Below are positions 18,844-28,466 of a stretch of 64,000 nucleotides of DNA, piece by piece. Position 1 is the stretch's first letter. Every line of letters starts with the position of its first letter. The notes beneath the pieces were generated by a model that was given only the letters and a program-made list of their open reading frames with translations, ran no database searches and was not told the DNA's origin. Origin of the DNA: an uncultured Pseudodesulfovibrio sp. Lineage in GTDB: Bacteria; Desulfobacterota; Desulfovibrionia; Desulfovibrionales; Desulfovibrionaceae. Position numbers and translations under genes: made by a program. The DNA is taken from NCBI RefSeq assembly GCF_963662885.1, contig NZ_OY760059.1:1302001-1366000 (forward strand). The letters are read 5' to 3'.

Positions 18844-20049
18844 ATGAAAGTGTTGGTAGTGGATGAAGAGTTGCCTTGGCCGCTGAACACCGGGAAGCGT
18901 CTGAGGACGTACAACCTCCTCCTCAGAATGCAAAGAGAGCATGAATTGCATCTCGTATGCCATGGTGAAGCGGATACATTGCCTGGTTGCCCCAATGTGG
19001 TGGTGCATCCCGTTGCGTCGCCTGTTGTGGCGCAGCATGGTGCGAAATTTTACTCGGCACTTCTGGCCAATCTATGGTCTCCGGATCCATATGTCGTGCA
19101 ACGGCATTCCTCGAAGGGCATGCGAAAGACCATCGCCGACTTGGTCGCGAGTGAAGCCTTTGACCTGGTGCATTGTGAGTGGACGCCGTACACGGTGAAC
19201 CTGCTGGAGGTGCTGGAGGCATACCCGTCGGTTCTCTCCACGCACAATGTCGAGGCGCTTATATGGAAACGGTTGTGGGAGCGTGAGCCCAATCCACTCA
19301 AGAAAAGCTACATCTGGCTCCAGTGGAAGAAAATGGAGAAGTACGAAGCCCGGGCGGTCCACCTTTACGACAAGGTGATGTGCGTATCGGACGAGGACAA
19401 GCAGTGCATCGTCGGGGAGTTCGATTGTCCCCATGTGACCGTGGTCCCGAACGGGGTGGACGAACAGTATTTTGCCCCGGATGCCGGCGACGAGATGAAA
19501 AACAGTATGGTCTTCACGGGATCCATGGATTGGAGGCCGAACCAGGACGCGGTCAACTATTTCGTCAACGACATATTCCCCTTGATCCGCGAGGCCTTGC
19601 CGACAGCCTCGTTCACCATCGTCGGCCGGTTCCCTCCGGAGGATATGACAAGGAAGTGGCAACGGGTAGAGGGCGTCACGGTGACCGGGACGGTCGATGA
19701 TGTGCGGACGTACATCGCCCGGTCCAGTCTTTACGTGGTCCCCTTACGCATTGGAGGCGGCTCCCGGTTGAAGATTCTCGAGGCCCTGTCCATGCGCAAA
19801 AGGGTCCTGTCCACAACCGTAGGGGCCGAAGGGTTGAAGCTGGATAGCGGCCAACACCTCATGTTGGAGGATTCGGCGGAAGGTTTTGCCCGGATGGCGG
19901 TAAATATGCTTTCCTCGCCATCTGAGTTCGAGCACCTGGCAGACAACGGCATGCAGCGGGTTCTGTCCATGTACACCTGGGATAGTATAGCCACGGTGAT
20001 GAACGATGTGTGGATGCGGGCCAGGGAGAGCCGTGCGCATGCGAGCTAG
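18844..20049 (+). CDS. Glycosyltransferase, group 1 (exosortase-locus GT4 type)
   Basis: Predicted cytoplasmic glycosyltransferase that adds a sugar to the lipid-linked repeat unit. 401 aa. It starts MKVLVVDEELPWPLNTGKRL; C-terminal GT-B motifs are VFTGSMDWRPNQDAVNYF and GGGSRLKILEAL. These resemble the PEP-CTERM/EpsH-linked sugar transferase subfamily. ATG 18844 is chosen; upstream in-frame codons overlap the preceding gene and lack a ribosome-binding site. The sugar specificity cannot be read from the sequence. Confidence 0.85.
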   Translation: MKVLVVDEELPWPLNTGKRLRTYNLLLRMQREHELHLVCHGEADTLPGCPNVVVHPVASPVVAQHGAKFYSALLANLWSPDPYVVQRHSSKGMRKTIADLVASEAFDLVHCEWTPYTVNLLEVLEAYPSVLSTHNVEALIWKRLWEREPNPLKKSYIWLQWKKMEKYEARAVHLYDKVMCVSDEDKQCIVGEFDCPHVTVVPNGVDEQYFAPDAGDEMKNSMVFTGSMDWRPNQDAVNYFVNDIFPLIREALPTASFTIVGRFPPEDMTRKWQRVEGVTVTGTVDDVRTYIARSSLYVVPLRIGGGSRLKILEALSMRKRVLSTTVGAEGLKLDSGQHLMLEDSAEGFARMAVNMLSSPSEFEHLADNGMQRVLSMYTWDSIATVMNDVWMRARESRAHAS

Positions 20050-21160
20050 GATTCTTCATCTTCGTCCGTCGAATTTTGTCGGTGGCCCGGAGAAAATGAT
20101 CTTCGAGCATTTCAAGAATGTCGACGAAGAAAAATACCATCTCCTTTTGGGTTCCTTTGAGGAGGAGAACTCGAGCAACCCCATGCTTGTCGCCGGACGA
20201 GAGTTGGGGTTTGACTGTCTCAGTATCGTGACCCGCCTGAAATTCGGTCTCGACGGGGTTCGGAAAATTGCCCGAATGCTCAAGGAAAACGAGATCGACG
20301 TACTGGTGGCTCATGGCTACAAGGCGGATATCCTGGGGCGTCTCGCCTCATGGATGGCAAGAGTCCCTCTGGTGGTCGTTTCCCACGGTTGGACCGGGGA
20401 GTCGTCCAAGATAAAATGGTTCGACGCCATCGACAAACTGTTTTGCCGCTTTGCTGACGCGGTGGTCGCCGTATCGGAAGAGCAGGCCCGGAGGCTTTCC
20501 CGGGCTGGTGTTCCCGACAAACGCATTCATGTCATAAAAAATTGTATCCGGTTGCCTGACCACCGTCAGGACAGGCGGGAAGTGCGCACCCGTTACGGGA
20601 TCCCGCAGGATACTTGTTGGCTTGTCGCGGGCGGGAGGTTGAGCCCCGAGAAAAATTTCGGCGGGCTTATTGAAGCCGTGAGGAGAATGCTCCCGAGTTT
20701 TAGCGATTTTCGCGTGTCGATTTTCGGCGAAGGGCCCGAACGGGAATTTCTGACCGGTCTGCTCCACCGCCATGGACTGCAGGATCGGGTTCGGCTGCAT
20801 GGTTTCACGGAGGATTTCCCCGGGTTGCTCGCTGGCGCGGATATGTTTGTTCTTTCTTCTCTGACAGAAGGGCTCCCGGTGGTAGTCCTTGAAGCCATGG
20901 CCTATGGCATCCCCGTGGTTGCCACGGATGCCGGAGGGACTCGGGAAGTGGTGGCCGACGGCACCACGGGAATCCTGGTGCCGCTCGATGACCCCCAAGC
21001 CCTGGCTGATGCCCTGGTGCGTGTGGCGTCCGACGAATCGTTGCGCGAAAGGCTCGGCAAAGGGGGATTTGAACTAGTCAATTCACGGTTCACGTTCGAC
21101 CGCCAGGCCTGCTTGTACGAGGGCCTGTATGACGCCGTAATCAAGAAGAGGACAAGATGA
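20039..21160 (+). CDS. Glycosyltransferase family 4
   Basis: 373 aa GT-B glycosyltransferase. N-terminal Rossmann half: RILHLRPSNFVGGPEKM. C-terminal nucleotide-sugar half: AGGRLSPEKNFGGLIEAV, VRLHGFTEDFPGLLAGADMF and SSLTEGLPVVVLEAMAYG, with the EX7E motif. ATG 20039 overlaps the end of the previous gene by 11 nt with AGGGAGAG upstream, showing coupling. It probably adds one sugar of the repeat unit. Confidence 0.87.
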   Translation: MRARILHLRPSNFVGGPEKMIFEHFKNVDEEKYHLLLGSFEEENSSNPMLVAGRELGFDCLSIVTRLKFGLDGVRKIARMLKENEIDVLVAHGYKADILGRLASWMARVPLVVVSHGWTGESSKIKWFDAIDKLFCRFADAVVAVSEEQARRLSRAGVPDKRIHVIKNCIRLPDHRQDRREVRTRYGIPQDTCWLVAGGRLSPEKNFGGLIEAVRRMLPSFSDFRVSIFGEGPEREFLTGLLHRHGLQDRVRLHGFTEDFPGLLAGADMFVLSSLTEGLPVVVLEAMAYGIPVVATDAGGTREVVADGTTGILVPLDDPQALADALVRVASDESLRERLGKGGFELVNSRFTFDRQACLYEGLYDAVIKKRTR

Positions 21161-22266
21161 GCCGCAGAATCCGCATCGCCTTCGTCATAGACTATATCGA
21201 GAGTCCCACGGCCGGAACAGAAAAGCAGCTGAACACCATTCTGGATAATTTGGATACAGAGGTCTTTCACCCCTGCCTCTGCATTCTGCGGGAGTCGGAA
21301 TGGTCGAGGTCCCAGTACAAGGGAGAGATTCATCATGCCGACGTTCCGTCGGTTTCGTCCCTGTCCTTTGTCCCACGCCTGCTTGGTCTTGCCAGGTATC
21401 TGAGAGAGAACCGGTTTGATATTGTGCATACCTTTCATCGGGACGGGGATCTTTTCGGAACCATTGCCGCAAGAATTGCGGGCATCCCCGTGGTCATCGG
21501 CTCCAGAAGGGACCAGGGATACTGGTTGAATTGGAAGGAACGAGGGTTGCGGCGGCTCATACGGCGCTTCCAAACACATTACATCACCAACGCTCACAGT
21601 ACCCGGAAACAGATGATGGCGCAGGAAAACATACCGGCATCCATCATAGAGGTTATCCCCAACGGGATCGACCTGTCCCTGTTCTCGTCTTCCACGTCTC
21701 GTGAACCGCTGCGTGCGGAATGGGGGATGGACGACAAAGACGTTGTGATCGGGTGCGTGGCTACGTTGCGGCCGGTGAAGGACCATGACGGCGTGCTCAA
21801 GGGGTTCGCTCAGGCCTGTTCGAAAAATGCTAGGCTCAGGCTGGTGTTGGTGGGAGATGGCCGTTGCAGGGATGACTTGGAGCGGCTTGCGTCGGAACTG
21901 GGTGTTCGCTCCAAAGTGACGTTTCTCGGCAAGAGGAGAGACATACCGGCGATCCTTTCCGCATTGGACGTGGGGCTGTTGTTTTCCAAGTCGGAGAGCA
22001 TGTCCAACACGATTTTGGAATACCTTGCAGCGGGATTACCCGTGGTCTGCAGCGACGTGGGTGACGCGAGTGAAATGGTCAACGGCGAAAACGGTGCCTT
22101 GGTACCGCAGGGTGACATCCCGGCGCTCGCCGAAGGGATGTTGAGCCTGGGCGATGCGGATGTTCGTACCCGGATGGGTGCGGAAAGCCGGAGCCGAAGC
22201 CGACAATACGAGATCGGACTCTGCATGGAGAGATTCAGGTCCTTCTATATGAGGTGCGTTTCATGA
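21157..22266 (+). CDS. Glycosyltransferase family 4
   Basis: 369 aa GT-B glycosyltransferase, coupled to the previous gene by a 4-nt ATGA overlap. Motifs: FVIDYIESPTAGTEKQL at the N terminus, VIPNGIDLSLF in the linker, VATLRPVKDHDGVLKGF and a C-terminal SKSESMSNTILEYLAAGLP. It belongs to the same functional group as its neighbours; donor and acceptor are not deducible. Confidence 0.87.
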   Translation: MSRRIRIAFVIDYIESPTAGTEKQLNTILDNLDTEVFHPCLCILRESEWSRSQYKGEIHHADVPSVSSLSFVPRLLGLARYLRENRFDIVHTFHRDGDLFGTIAARIAGIPVVIGSRRDQGYWLNWKERGLRRLIRRFQTHYITNAHSTRKQMMAQENIPASIIEVIPNGIDLSLFSSSTSREPLRAEWGMDDKDVVIGCVATLRPVKDHDGVLKGFAQACSKNARLRLVLVGDGRCRDDLERLASELGVRSKVTFLGKRRDIPAILSALDVGLLFSKSESMSNTILEYLAAGLPVVCSDVGDASEMVNGENGALVPQGDIPALAEGMLSLGDADVRTRMGAESRSRSRQYEIGLCMERFRSFYMRCVS

Positions 22267-22850
22267 GGAGATTTTTGAAGGGCCTGGTGAAGGCTGCGGC
22301 CCTTGTCGTCGTGTCGCCATTGATCCTGCTGCACCGGTTGCTCAACAGCCTTTCGTTCTTTCAGGGCGTGGGGCAGCTGTTGGCTGTCGTGCCCGGAAAA
22401 ATCGGGTGTTATCTCCGCATGGCGTTTTACCGCCGGACGCTCACCGATTGCAGCGAAAGGGCCATCATGGAATTCGGCAGTTATTTTTCACACTGGGATG
22501 TCGTGGTAAAGGACGACGTCTATATCAGCGCGTATTGTATTGTCGCCCGGTGTGTCCTTGAGGAATGCATCATGCTCAGCGCATATACGCATGTACTCGA
22601 CGGCGGACACCAGCACGGCATTTCGGATCCAGCAGCCAGTTTCCAGCATCAGCCCAAAGATCATGCGTCCCACAAGGTCATCATAGGCAAAGGGAGCTGG
22701 ATTGGAACCAAAGCCGTGATCATGGCCGACGTTGCACCCCATACCGTGGTGGGGGCCGGAGCGGTTGTCACCCGCAGCCTGCCCGGAATGAGTGTTGTGG
22801 GAGGCGTGCCCGCAAAGGTCATCCGCAGCTTGTCCGGAGAAAATGCGTGA
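22263..22850 (+). CDS. Hexapeptide-repeat acyltransferase (WcaF/LbH type)
   Basis: 195 aa left-handed beta-helix acyltransferase, likely O-acetylating a sugar of the repeat unit. Basic N terminus and a hydrophobic segment (AAALVVVSPLILL) precede the repeat region. Hexapeptide-like repeats run from VVVKDDVYISAYCIV to IIGKGSWIGTKAVIM, then HTVVGAGAVVTRSLPG and VVGGVPAKVIR. ATG 22263 overlaps the stop of the previous gene by 4 nt. Confidence 0.85.
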   Translation: MRRFLKGLVKAAALVVVSPLILLHRLLNSLSFFQGVGQLLAVVPGKIGCYLRMAFYRRTLTDCSERAIMEFGSYFSHWDVVVKDDVYISAYCIVARCVLEECIMLSAYTHVLDGGHQHGISDPAASFQHQPKDHASHKVIIGKGSWIGTKAVIMADVAPHTVVGAGAVVTRSLPGMSVVGGVPAKVIRSLSGENA

Positions 22851-23875
22851 TGACTTCCCGTTCCTTGCCGTTCGTCACGGTGGTCACGCCGGTTTACAAC
22901 GAGGAGTCGTTCATAGCGGATACTCTTCGTCAGATACTCGGGCAGGACTACCCGACTGATTGTTTTGAAATCATTGTGGCGGACGGAGGGTCCTCGGACG
23001 GGACCTGCGATATCGTCCGTTCCTTTGCCATGGAAAATCCGTGCGTCAGGCTCATGGACAATCCGGGCAAGCGTTCGAGTTCCGGGAGAAATGTCGGTTT
23101 TAGGGAGGGCAAGGGAGATTATTTTCTGGTCATAGATGGCCACTGCCATATCCCCAGCAAGACGCTGCTCTCCGACATGGTCAGGATTTTCGAAGAGACC
23201 GGCGCCCAATGTCTCGGACGGCCGCAACGGCTGGACCCTCCGGGGTTGAGCCGCTTCCAACATGCTGTCGCAGCCGCCAGGGCGAGCCGCATAGGCCATG
23301 GCGGCGATTCCCTCATTTATGGTGATTATGAAGGGTTCGCCAGCCCTATGAGCAATGGTGCTGCGTATACGAGAGAGGTTTTCGAAACCGTCGGCTATGT
23401 GGATGAGACTTTCGATGCCTGTGAAGATGTCGAGTTCAACTACAGGGTGGAGAAGGCCGGATTGCGTGCATATACGAGCCCTCGTCTGCTTGTTCAATAT
23501 TATCCACGGGATTCAGTTGGTTCCCTGTTCCGCCAGATGGAGAGGTATGGGCTCGGCCGTTGGGAGTTGCTGATGAAACACCCGGAAACACTGTCGTTCA
23601 ACCTCCTTGTTCCCGCAGTGTTTGTCCTCGCCGTTATAACGGCTCTCCTGTCCTTACTGTTGGCCGGCATGGGATGGATAAGCTGGTGGCCGGTCTATGT
23701 GCTGGTCGCGCCGGTGTTGGCATATTTGGCCCTTACTGCTTCTTTCTCGATCTCCCTCTGCGGGGCCGAGGGGGTGGCGAGCGTGGTGCGGATGATCGCC
23801 ATATATGGGAGCATTCATGGGGGCCTTGGCTGGGGATTTCTTAAAGGCTGTTTGAATGCTGCGCGCCCCCGGTAA
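22850..23875 (+). CDS. Glycosyltransferase family 2, membrane-anchored (ExoA-like)
   Basis: 341 aa GT-A enzyme, coupled to the acyltransferase by a TGATG overlap. Motifs: VTVVTPVYNEESFIADTLRQ, IIVADGGSSDGT, NVGFREGKGDYFLVIDGH (acidic DGH in place of the usual DxD) and a catalytic-loop-like DACEDVEFNYRVEKAG. Two or three C-terminal membrane helices (FNLLVPAVFVLAVITALLSL onwards) resemble the succinoglycan ExoA group. It probably extends the lipid-linked oligosaccharide. Confidence 0.87.
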   Translation: MTSRSLPFVTVVTPVYNEESFIADTLRQILGQDYPTDCFEIIVADGGSSDGTCDIVRSFAMENPCVRLMDNPGKRSSSGRNVGFREGKGDYFLVIDGHCHIPSKTLLSDMVRIFEETGAQCLGRPQRLDPPGLSRFQHAVAAARASRIGHGGDSLIYGDYEGFASPMSNGAAYTREVFETVGYVDETFDACEDVEFNYRVEKAGLRAYTSPRLLVQYYPRDSVGSLFRQMERYGLGRWELLMKHPETLSFNLLVPAVFVLAVITALLSLLLAGMGWISWWPVYVLVAPVLAYLALTASFSISLCGAEGVASVVRMIAIYGSIHGGLGWGFLKGCLNAARPR

Positions 23876-23917
23876 ACCGACACCATTCCATATGTACAAG
23901 AGTCATCAGGAGATAAC

Positions 23918-25171
23918 GTGCTTTATGTAATGGCAGGGAGCTTGTTCCTACTCATTGTACGCCCCTATGAAGTGTACGAGATCCTCGGTGATATGAGGAT
24001 TGAATTCATATACGGATTGTTTACGTTATTATGTTTTATCGTAAGCAAGAAGAAGAGAATATTTAACAGCCCGATAGTAAACTGGCTGTTGCTGTTTCTC
24101 GTCGTTATGTGCATTTCCTCGGTCACGGCTCTTCAGCCTGAGCATGCTTTTGATGCGACATTCAAGTACTTCAAAATATGCCTGGTTTTTTTCATCATGA
24201 TGTGGGCTCTGTATGAGTATGGAGACTATCGCAGAATAATAGAATTTTTTGTTCTTATAACAATACTGTACGTCCTTTGGTCCTTATGGGAGTTCATGCA
24301 GGGGCGTTATCGCTGGTCAATGGGGCTCACCCGGTTGATGGGCAGGGATGTCACGTATGGCCATCCGAATACGTTTGCGAGCACCATCGCAACATTGTTT
24401 CCTTTTGTCGTTGCGCTGCTGCGGGCGGGCCTGACGAAAAAGATATACAAGTGGATCCTGCTGGGCTTTATCCCTGTCGGTATAGCCTGTGTGCTGCTCA
24501 CCGGGTCTCGCGGTGGGTTCGTCCAACTCCTGTTCCTCTGTATCCTCTTCGCCTTTGCGCGGAAGGGGAAAATACGAACACTTATAATCCTTCTTGTTGG
24601 ACTGTTTATCGGATGGTATATGTTGCCGGAGAATTTGCAGAATCGGTTTTATTCATTGGTCGATCCCAGCGTCGCGCCCAATGCCGAGTCCGCCCATAGT
24701 TCCGCGGAAGGAAGAATCGACGGACTGCTTCACGGTATTGACCTGTTTATGGATAACCCCCTGTTGGGGGTTGGCCCCGACAATACGATTTATACCTTTG
24801 GTGATGCCATGGGGTATGAAGCGCACAACCTGTATGGTCAGGTGTTGGGCGAGTTGGGCTTTTTGGGGACGCTCACGTTCTTCATGGCTATCGCCTTGTG
24901 TTCGATTCAAGCCGTTCGCAACTGTAAAAATGCAAAACGCTATTTGGCGGCGTGGGGCCAAAGTCCGTACGCTGAAGAGTATCGGAAACAATTCGATTTC
25001 GTATACAAGGTGAATGTCGCATCAGGCCAATGCCTGTTGCTGTTGCTGTTTGCCGGCAACTTCGGACACAACCTGTTCAAGTATAACTGGCTCTTCATCG
25101 CATACGTGGTGGTCTGCGGAAGGATAATACTCAAATCGGTCACCAAGGAAATAGCACAAAGCAATGGATAG
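23918..25171 (+). CDS. O-antigen-ligase/Wzy-like polymerase of the exosortase locus
   Basis: 417 aa polytopic membrane protein with about eleven hydrophobic helices and a Wzy_C-type periplasmic loop. Hallmarks: LTGSRGGFVQLLFL, DNPLLGVGPDNTIY and EAHNLYGQVLGELGFLG. Exosortase loci usually carry such a putative O-glycosylation ligase or polymerase. GTG start at 23918 with CAGGAG at 23908-23913; ATG at 23930 is an alternative. The gene is more AT-rich than its neighbours at the 5' end. Confidence 0.85.
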   Translation: MLYVMAGSLFLLIVRPYEVYEILGDMRIEFIYGLFTLLCFIVSKKKRIFNSPIVNWLLLFLVVMCISSVTALQPEHAFDATFKYFKICLVFFIMMWALYEYGDYRRIIEFFVLITILYVLWSLWEFMQGRYRWSMGLTRLMGRDVTYGHPNTFASTIATLFPFVVALLRAGLTKKIYKWILLGFIPVGIACVLLTGSRGGFVQLLFLCILFAFARKGKIRTLIILLVGLFIGWYMLPENLQNRFYSLVDPSVAPNAESAHSSAEGRIDGLLHGIDLFMDNPLLGVGPDNTIYTFGDAMGYEAHNLYGQVLGELGFLGTLTFFMAIALCSIQAVRNCKNAKRYLAAWGQSPYAEEYRKQFDFVYKVNVASGQCLLLLLFAGNFGHNLFKYNWLFIAYVVVCGRIILKSVTKEIAQSNG

Positions 25172-25255
25172 AGCCGAGGGGGCCTGTGAACGTGTCGGTC
25201 GTATCCTCCGCGTCTTGAAAGGATTTGAAGGGATGCCTGCAACTCAGGAGTTGAA

Positions 25256-26998
25256 ATGAGAGTATATCTGTACGCCGTTTTGTTTGTTCTTGTTCCGGCT
25301 TTCGCCAATGCGATGACCTTGGAACAGGCCGTCGGCTGGCAATTTCCTGAAGCAACGTATGAAACCGCGCGCACGGATATGGCGTATGCGGAGGGGCTTA
25401 AAAAAGTCGTCGGTCCAAAACGGGCAAACACCGTAAAGCTATCTGGCCCTGCAGACCTGAACCAGAACGACACCGAATATATTCTCGAGTCCGATGTAGT
25501 GGCGGATGAGACTGCCTTTACCGTCAAAGCCAGTCACGTCACGTTGAATCTGAACGGACATAAGGTGATTTACAACAACACGTCCAACAAAGGTGGCGGT
25601 GTTATCCAAACGGATTGGAACAATCCCAGGGATTTTGTTCTGATCAACGGAGAGATTGAGCAAGGCCCCGGTGGAGGCTCGGGTGATGCCTACGGCAAGG
25701 GGCCGAACCCGGTCTTTTTACTCTCGGTAGACCCCGTTGAATTGGCAGGCCTCAAGATTTCCTATTGGGGGGACAATCTCGCGGGCATATTCGTCTACAG
25801 GGCGCACAAGGGTGACGATATCCACAACAATGAGATCATCGACAAGGGAACAGTCGTAACGGACCGCCATTCCGGGGTGGCTGTTGTCCGGGTGAACGGC
25901 GCGGGAGTTGTCGTCAGGCACAACGTCATCAGAGGGGCCCGGCAGATCGGCATCCGTTCTCTGCAAAAGTCGGAGATCCATCACAACGAAGTGCATGTAG
26001 ACAGTCAGGTCACCAACTCGACCGCCATTGCCTGTGCGGCCGGTGAGGTTCACCATAACAAGATCGTGGGCCGTGGTGTGCACCCCATTGGCATATGGCC
26101 GGGTACGGGGACGAAAGTGTACACCAACTATGTCGATGTGCAGAATACCAAACCGGGAGACGAGTTCGGATCAACCGGTTCCGCGTGCGTCCGTTTTGGC
26201 TGGGGAAAGACCCAGGACGTAGATATTGAGGGCAATCTGTTTGTCGTCAAAGCGGAAAAGGATTTTTTCAAGAAGACGTTTGTTTCCAACAAGTATCCGG
26301 ACAGTTGGGGAAGGGCCGTGTTCGTGGGCCTGGGAGAAGGGCAGAAGGCGCTCTTCAAGAACAACATCATTATTGCCTACAACCAGGGTAACGGAGCTAA
26401 GGCTGCCGCTGTCGGATTGGTCTTCAACAACAAGTCCTCCGGGCTGGTGTTCGAGGAAAACCTGATCGCGAGCAATTGGGGTAATGTGCTGCTGAGCGAT
26501 CTGTATGGGCACTGCGAGGGATATCCGTTGTTCAAGGACAACGTCATGGCAAAGCTTGATGGCGGAAAGGACTATCATACCATACGGGGACAATATGATA
26601 AGTTCGTGTCTACAGGGAGATTCCTGAATAACCAGTACATGGATGGAGCAGCCCAAGACGATGTCAAGATCGATACGGGCAATCAGGCCCTGCAGGAGAT
26701 CATCTATTGTCGGGCCGTCACGCTGAAGGCCGGTCCTCAATGCTCCGGCGAAGCGTACACGGTGAACGTCGTTGACCAAATGAAGAACGTGATATGGAGC
26801 GTCGGTGGGAAGTGCGGTGAAGAGACGAAAGTCGATGTGCCCTATCTTCTGTTCACGAATCGGGATGGCAACACGCTCGGTAGGGAAATGGAGAAAAAGG
26901 CCCCTGGTGGTTGGGGGCTGCTGGTTCAACACAAGGATAAAACTTTTGAGGTTTCATTGCCCCAAGAAGGCGTGGACAGCGTTGATCTTCCTTTCTAG
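25256..26998 (+). CDS. Secreted right-handed beta-helix protein
   Basis: 580 aa with a clear signal peptide (MRVYLYAVLFVLVPAFANA), so periplasmic or secreted. The middle 350 residues are a parallel beta-helix: repeated N- and G-rich turns such as HNNEIIDKG, VVRHNVIRGARQIGI, EIHHNEV, EVHHNKIVG and LFKNNIIIAY. This fold occurs in polysaccharide lyases and C5-epimerases, so a role in trimming or modifying the polymer is likely but not shown; I could not identify catalytic residues. The C-terminal ~100 residues, with paired cysteines (ECSG-like and GKCGEE), look like a small separate domain. Confidence 0.7.
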   Translation: MRVYLYAVLFVLVPAFANAMTLEQAVGWQFPEATYETARTDMAYAEGLKKVVGPKRANTVKLSGPADLNQNDTEYILESDVVADETAFTVKASHVTLNLNGHKVIYNNTSNKGGGVIQTDWNNPRDFVLINGEIEQGPGGGSGDAYGKGPNPVFLLSVDPVELAGLKISYWGDNLAGIFVYRAHKGDDIHNNEIIDKGTVVTDRHSGVAVVRVNGAGVVVRHNVIRGARQIGIRSLQKSEIHHNEVHVDSQVTNSTAIACAAGEVHHNKIVGRGVHPIGIWPGTGTKVYTNYVDVQNTKPGDEFGSTGSACVRFGWGKTQDVDIEGNLFVVKAEKDFFKKTFVSNKYPDSWGRAVFVGLGEGQKALFKNNIIIAYNQGNGAKAAAVGLVFNNKSSGLVFEENLIASNWGNVLLSDLYGHCEGYPLFKDNVMAKLDGGKDYHTIRGQYDKFVSTGRFLNNQYMDGAAQDDVKIDTGNQALQEIIYCRAVTLKAGPQCSGEAYTVNVVDQMKNVIWSVGGKCGEETKVDVPYLLFTNRDGNTLGREMEKKAPGGWGLLVQHKDKTFEVSLPQEGVDSVDLPF

Positions 26999-27052
26999 TT
27001 CGAGAAACAGGCGGCCGTTGCCGTGCTCAGATTGGGTTGAGTGGAGACTATG

Positions 27053-28291
27053 ATGCGTATTCTTTCTATCATGTACATATACCCTCCGCTCCTTTATCCG
27101 GCGTCCATCCGAAACCTTCGGATAACCCATGGGTTGGCTGCCCAGGGTGCCCAGATCGACGTTGTGATGGTCGATCCCGATACCTACGAGCCACCTGGAG
27201 CGATGATGCTCGATGAGGCTGCGACATCGCTTATCCCCGACTCGGTAAAAGTTCATCAAATACGATCTTGCGAACTCTCGCTCCCCCTGCGCCTGATCAA
27301 GTCCAGCGGCTTGTTGCGTTCGATGTTTTATCCGGTCGTAATGCCGGTCAAGAAGGAATGGACATACTCCGCATGGAAACAGTTGGATTGGGTCAAGAAA
27401 GGCGATTATGACCTGATCATGAGTTTTTCCCAGCCCCACAGCAACCACTTGCTCGGCATGCGGTTGGCGGAAAAACTCTCGCTGCCGTGGGTCGCCTTTT
27501 TCAGCGACCCCTGGACCAGGAATCCCTATGACCAACTGGAAGGGAAGCTCCTTTCGTATATTGAGGGCCTTGAGCGAAAGGTGTTTGAAAATGCGGACTC
27601 CCTGCTGTTTACATCGATGGAAACCGTGGACCACGTCATGGACGGGTATGGTGAGCAGATAAGGAAGAAAGCGGCGGTTTTGCCCCATTGCTTTGTTCCA
27701 GACTGGTACCAGAAGGTTGACGGGGCTCGGGCTGCGGATAATGGGCGCATAAAAATGGTTCACACAGGACATTTTTACAGGAACCGAAGCCCCATGCCCT
27801 TGTTCGAAGTCTTGAAAGAGCTTGAGGAGACAGCAAGCATTTCGAAGACGCTGGAGGTCGTTTGTATCGGGCAGATGCCTTCCGAATGTCAGGAGTGGAT
27901 TTCCCAGAACGGTCTTGACCATCTGATAACCGTTGAGGAGCCCGTACCGTATCTGGATTCCTTGAAAAGAATATCGGGCGCGGATTGGCTCTTTTTCGTC
28001 GATGCCCCATCCGACAAGCCCAGCGTATTTCTGCCTTCCAAGCTGGTCGATTATCTGGGCAGCGGAAAACCAATCCTGGGCGTGACTCCCAAGCAGGGGG
28101 CCAGTGCGCGAGTGTTGCGTGAGACCGGAAATATCGCCTGCGATCTCAACGATCGGGAGAGCCTCAAGGAAGTCGTCCTGGGCATTGCCCGATCCGATTT
28201 GGATATCAGGCAATATGACAACGAGCAGTACTCGGTGTACACTATTTCCAAGGGGCTCATGGAGTCGCTCGAGGATATTGTCTCAGGCTGA
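27053..28291 (+). CDS. Glycosyltransferase, group 1-like
   Basis: 412 aa GT-B-like protein. It starts MRILSIMYIYPPLLYPASIRN; middle VAFFSDPWTRNPYDQLEGK; C-terminal KMVHTGHFYRNRSPMPLFEV and VFLPSKLVDYLGSGKPILGV. The glutamates of EX7E are not clear, so it is a divergent family member. ATG 27053 sits 7 nt after GTGGAG; ATG 27050 is equally possible. It starts a new transcriptional block after a 54-nt gap. Confidence 0.78.
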   Translation: MRILSIMYIYPPLLYPASIRNLRITHGLAAQGAQIDVVMVDPDTYEPPGAMMLDEAATSLIPDSVKVHQIRSCELSLPLRLIKSSGLLRSMFYPVVMPVKKEWTYSAWKQLDWVKKGDYDLIMSFSQPHSNHLLGMRLAEKLSLPWVAFFSDPWTRNPYDQLEGKLLSYIEGLERKVFENADSLLFTSMETVDHVMDGYGEQIRKKAAVLPHCFVPDWYQKVDGARAADNGRIKMVHTGHFYRNRSPMPLFEVLKELEETASISKTLEVVCIGQMPSECQEWISQNGLDHLITVEEPVPYLDSLKRISGADWLFFVDAPSDKPSVFLPSKLVDYLGSGKPILGVTPKQGASARVLRETGNIACDLNDRESLKEVVLGIARSDLDIRQYDNEQYSVYTISKGLMESLEDIVSG

Positions 28292-28466
28292 TTTATTGCA
28301 TGAAGGAATGGGCGGACTGATGGTCTGGCGTCCTCAACTCAACGTGGCGAAGAGGTCTGCGGGTCAATAAACGCCTGCATCTCCGGGTAAAAGTTTTCGT
28401 TTCAAATGGTTGCCGATGGTCGGCAGCCGACACAATAAAAGTTACGATCTGCAAAGAGAGAGTAAG

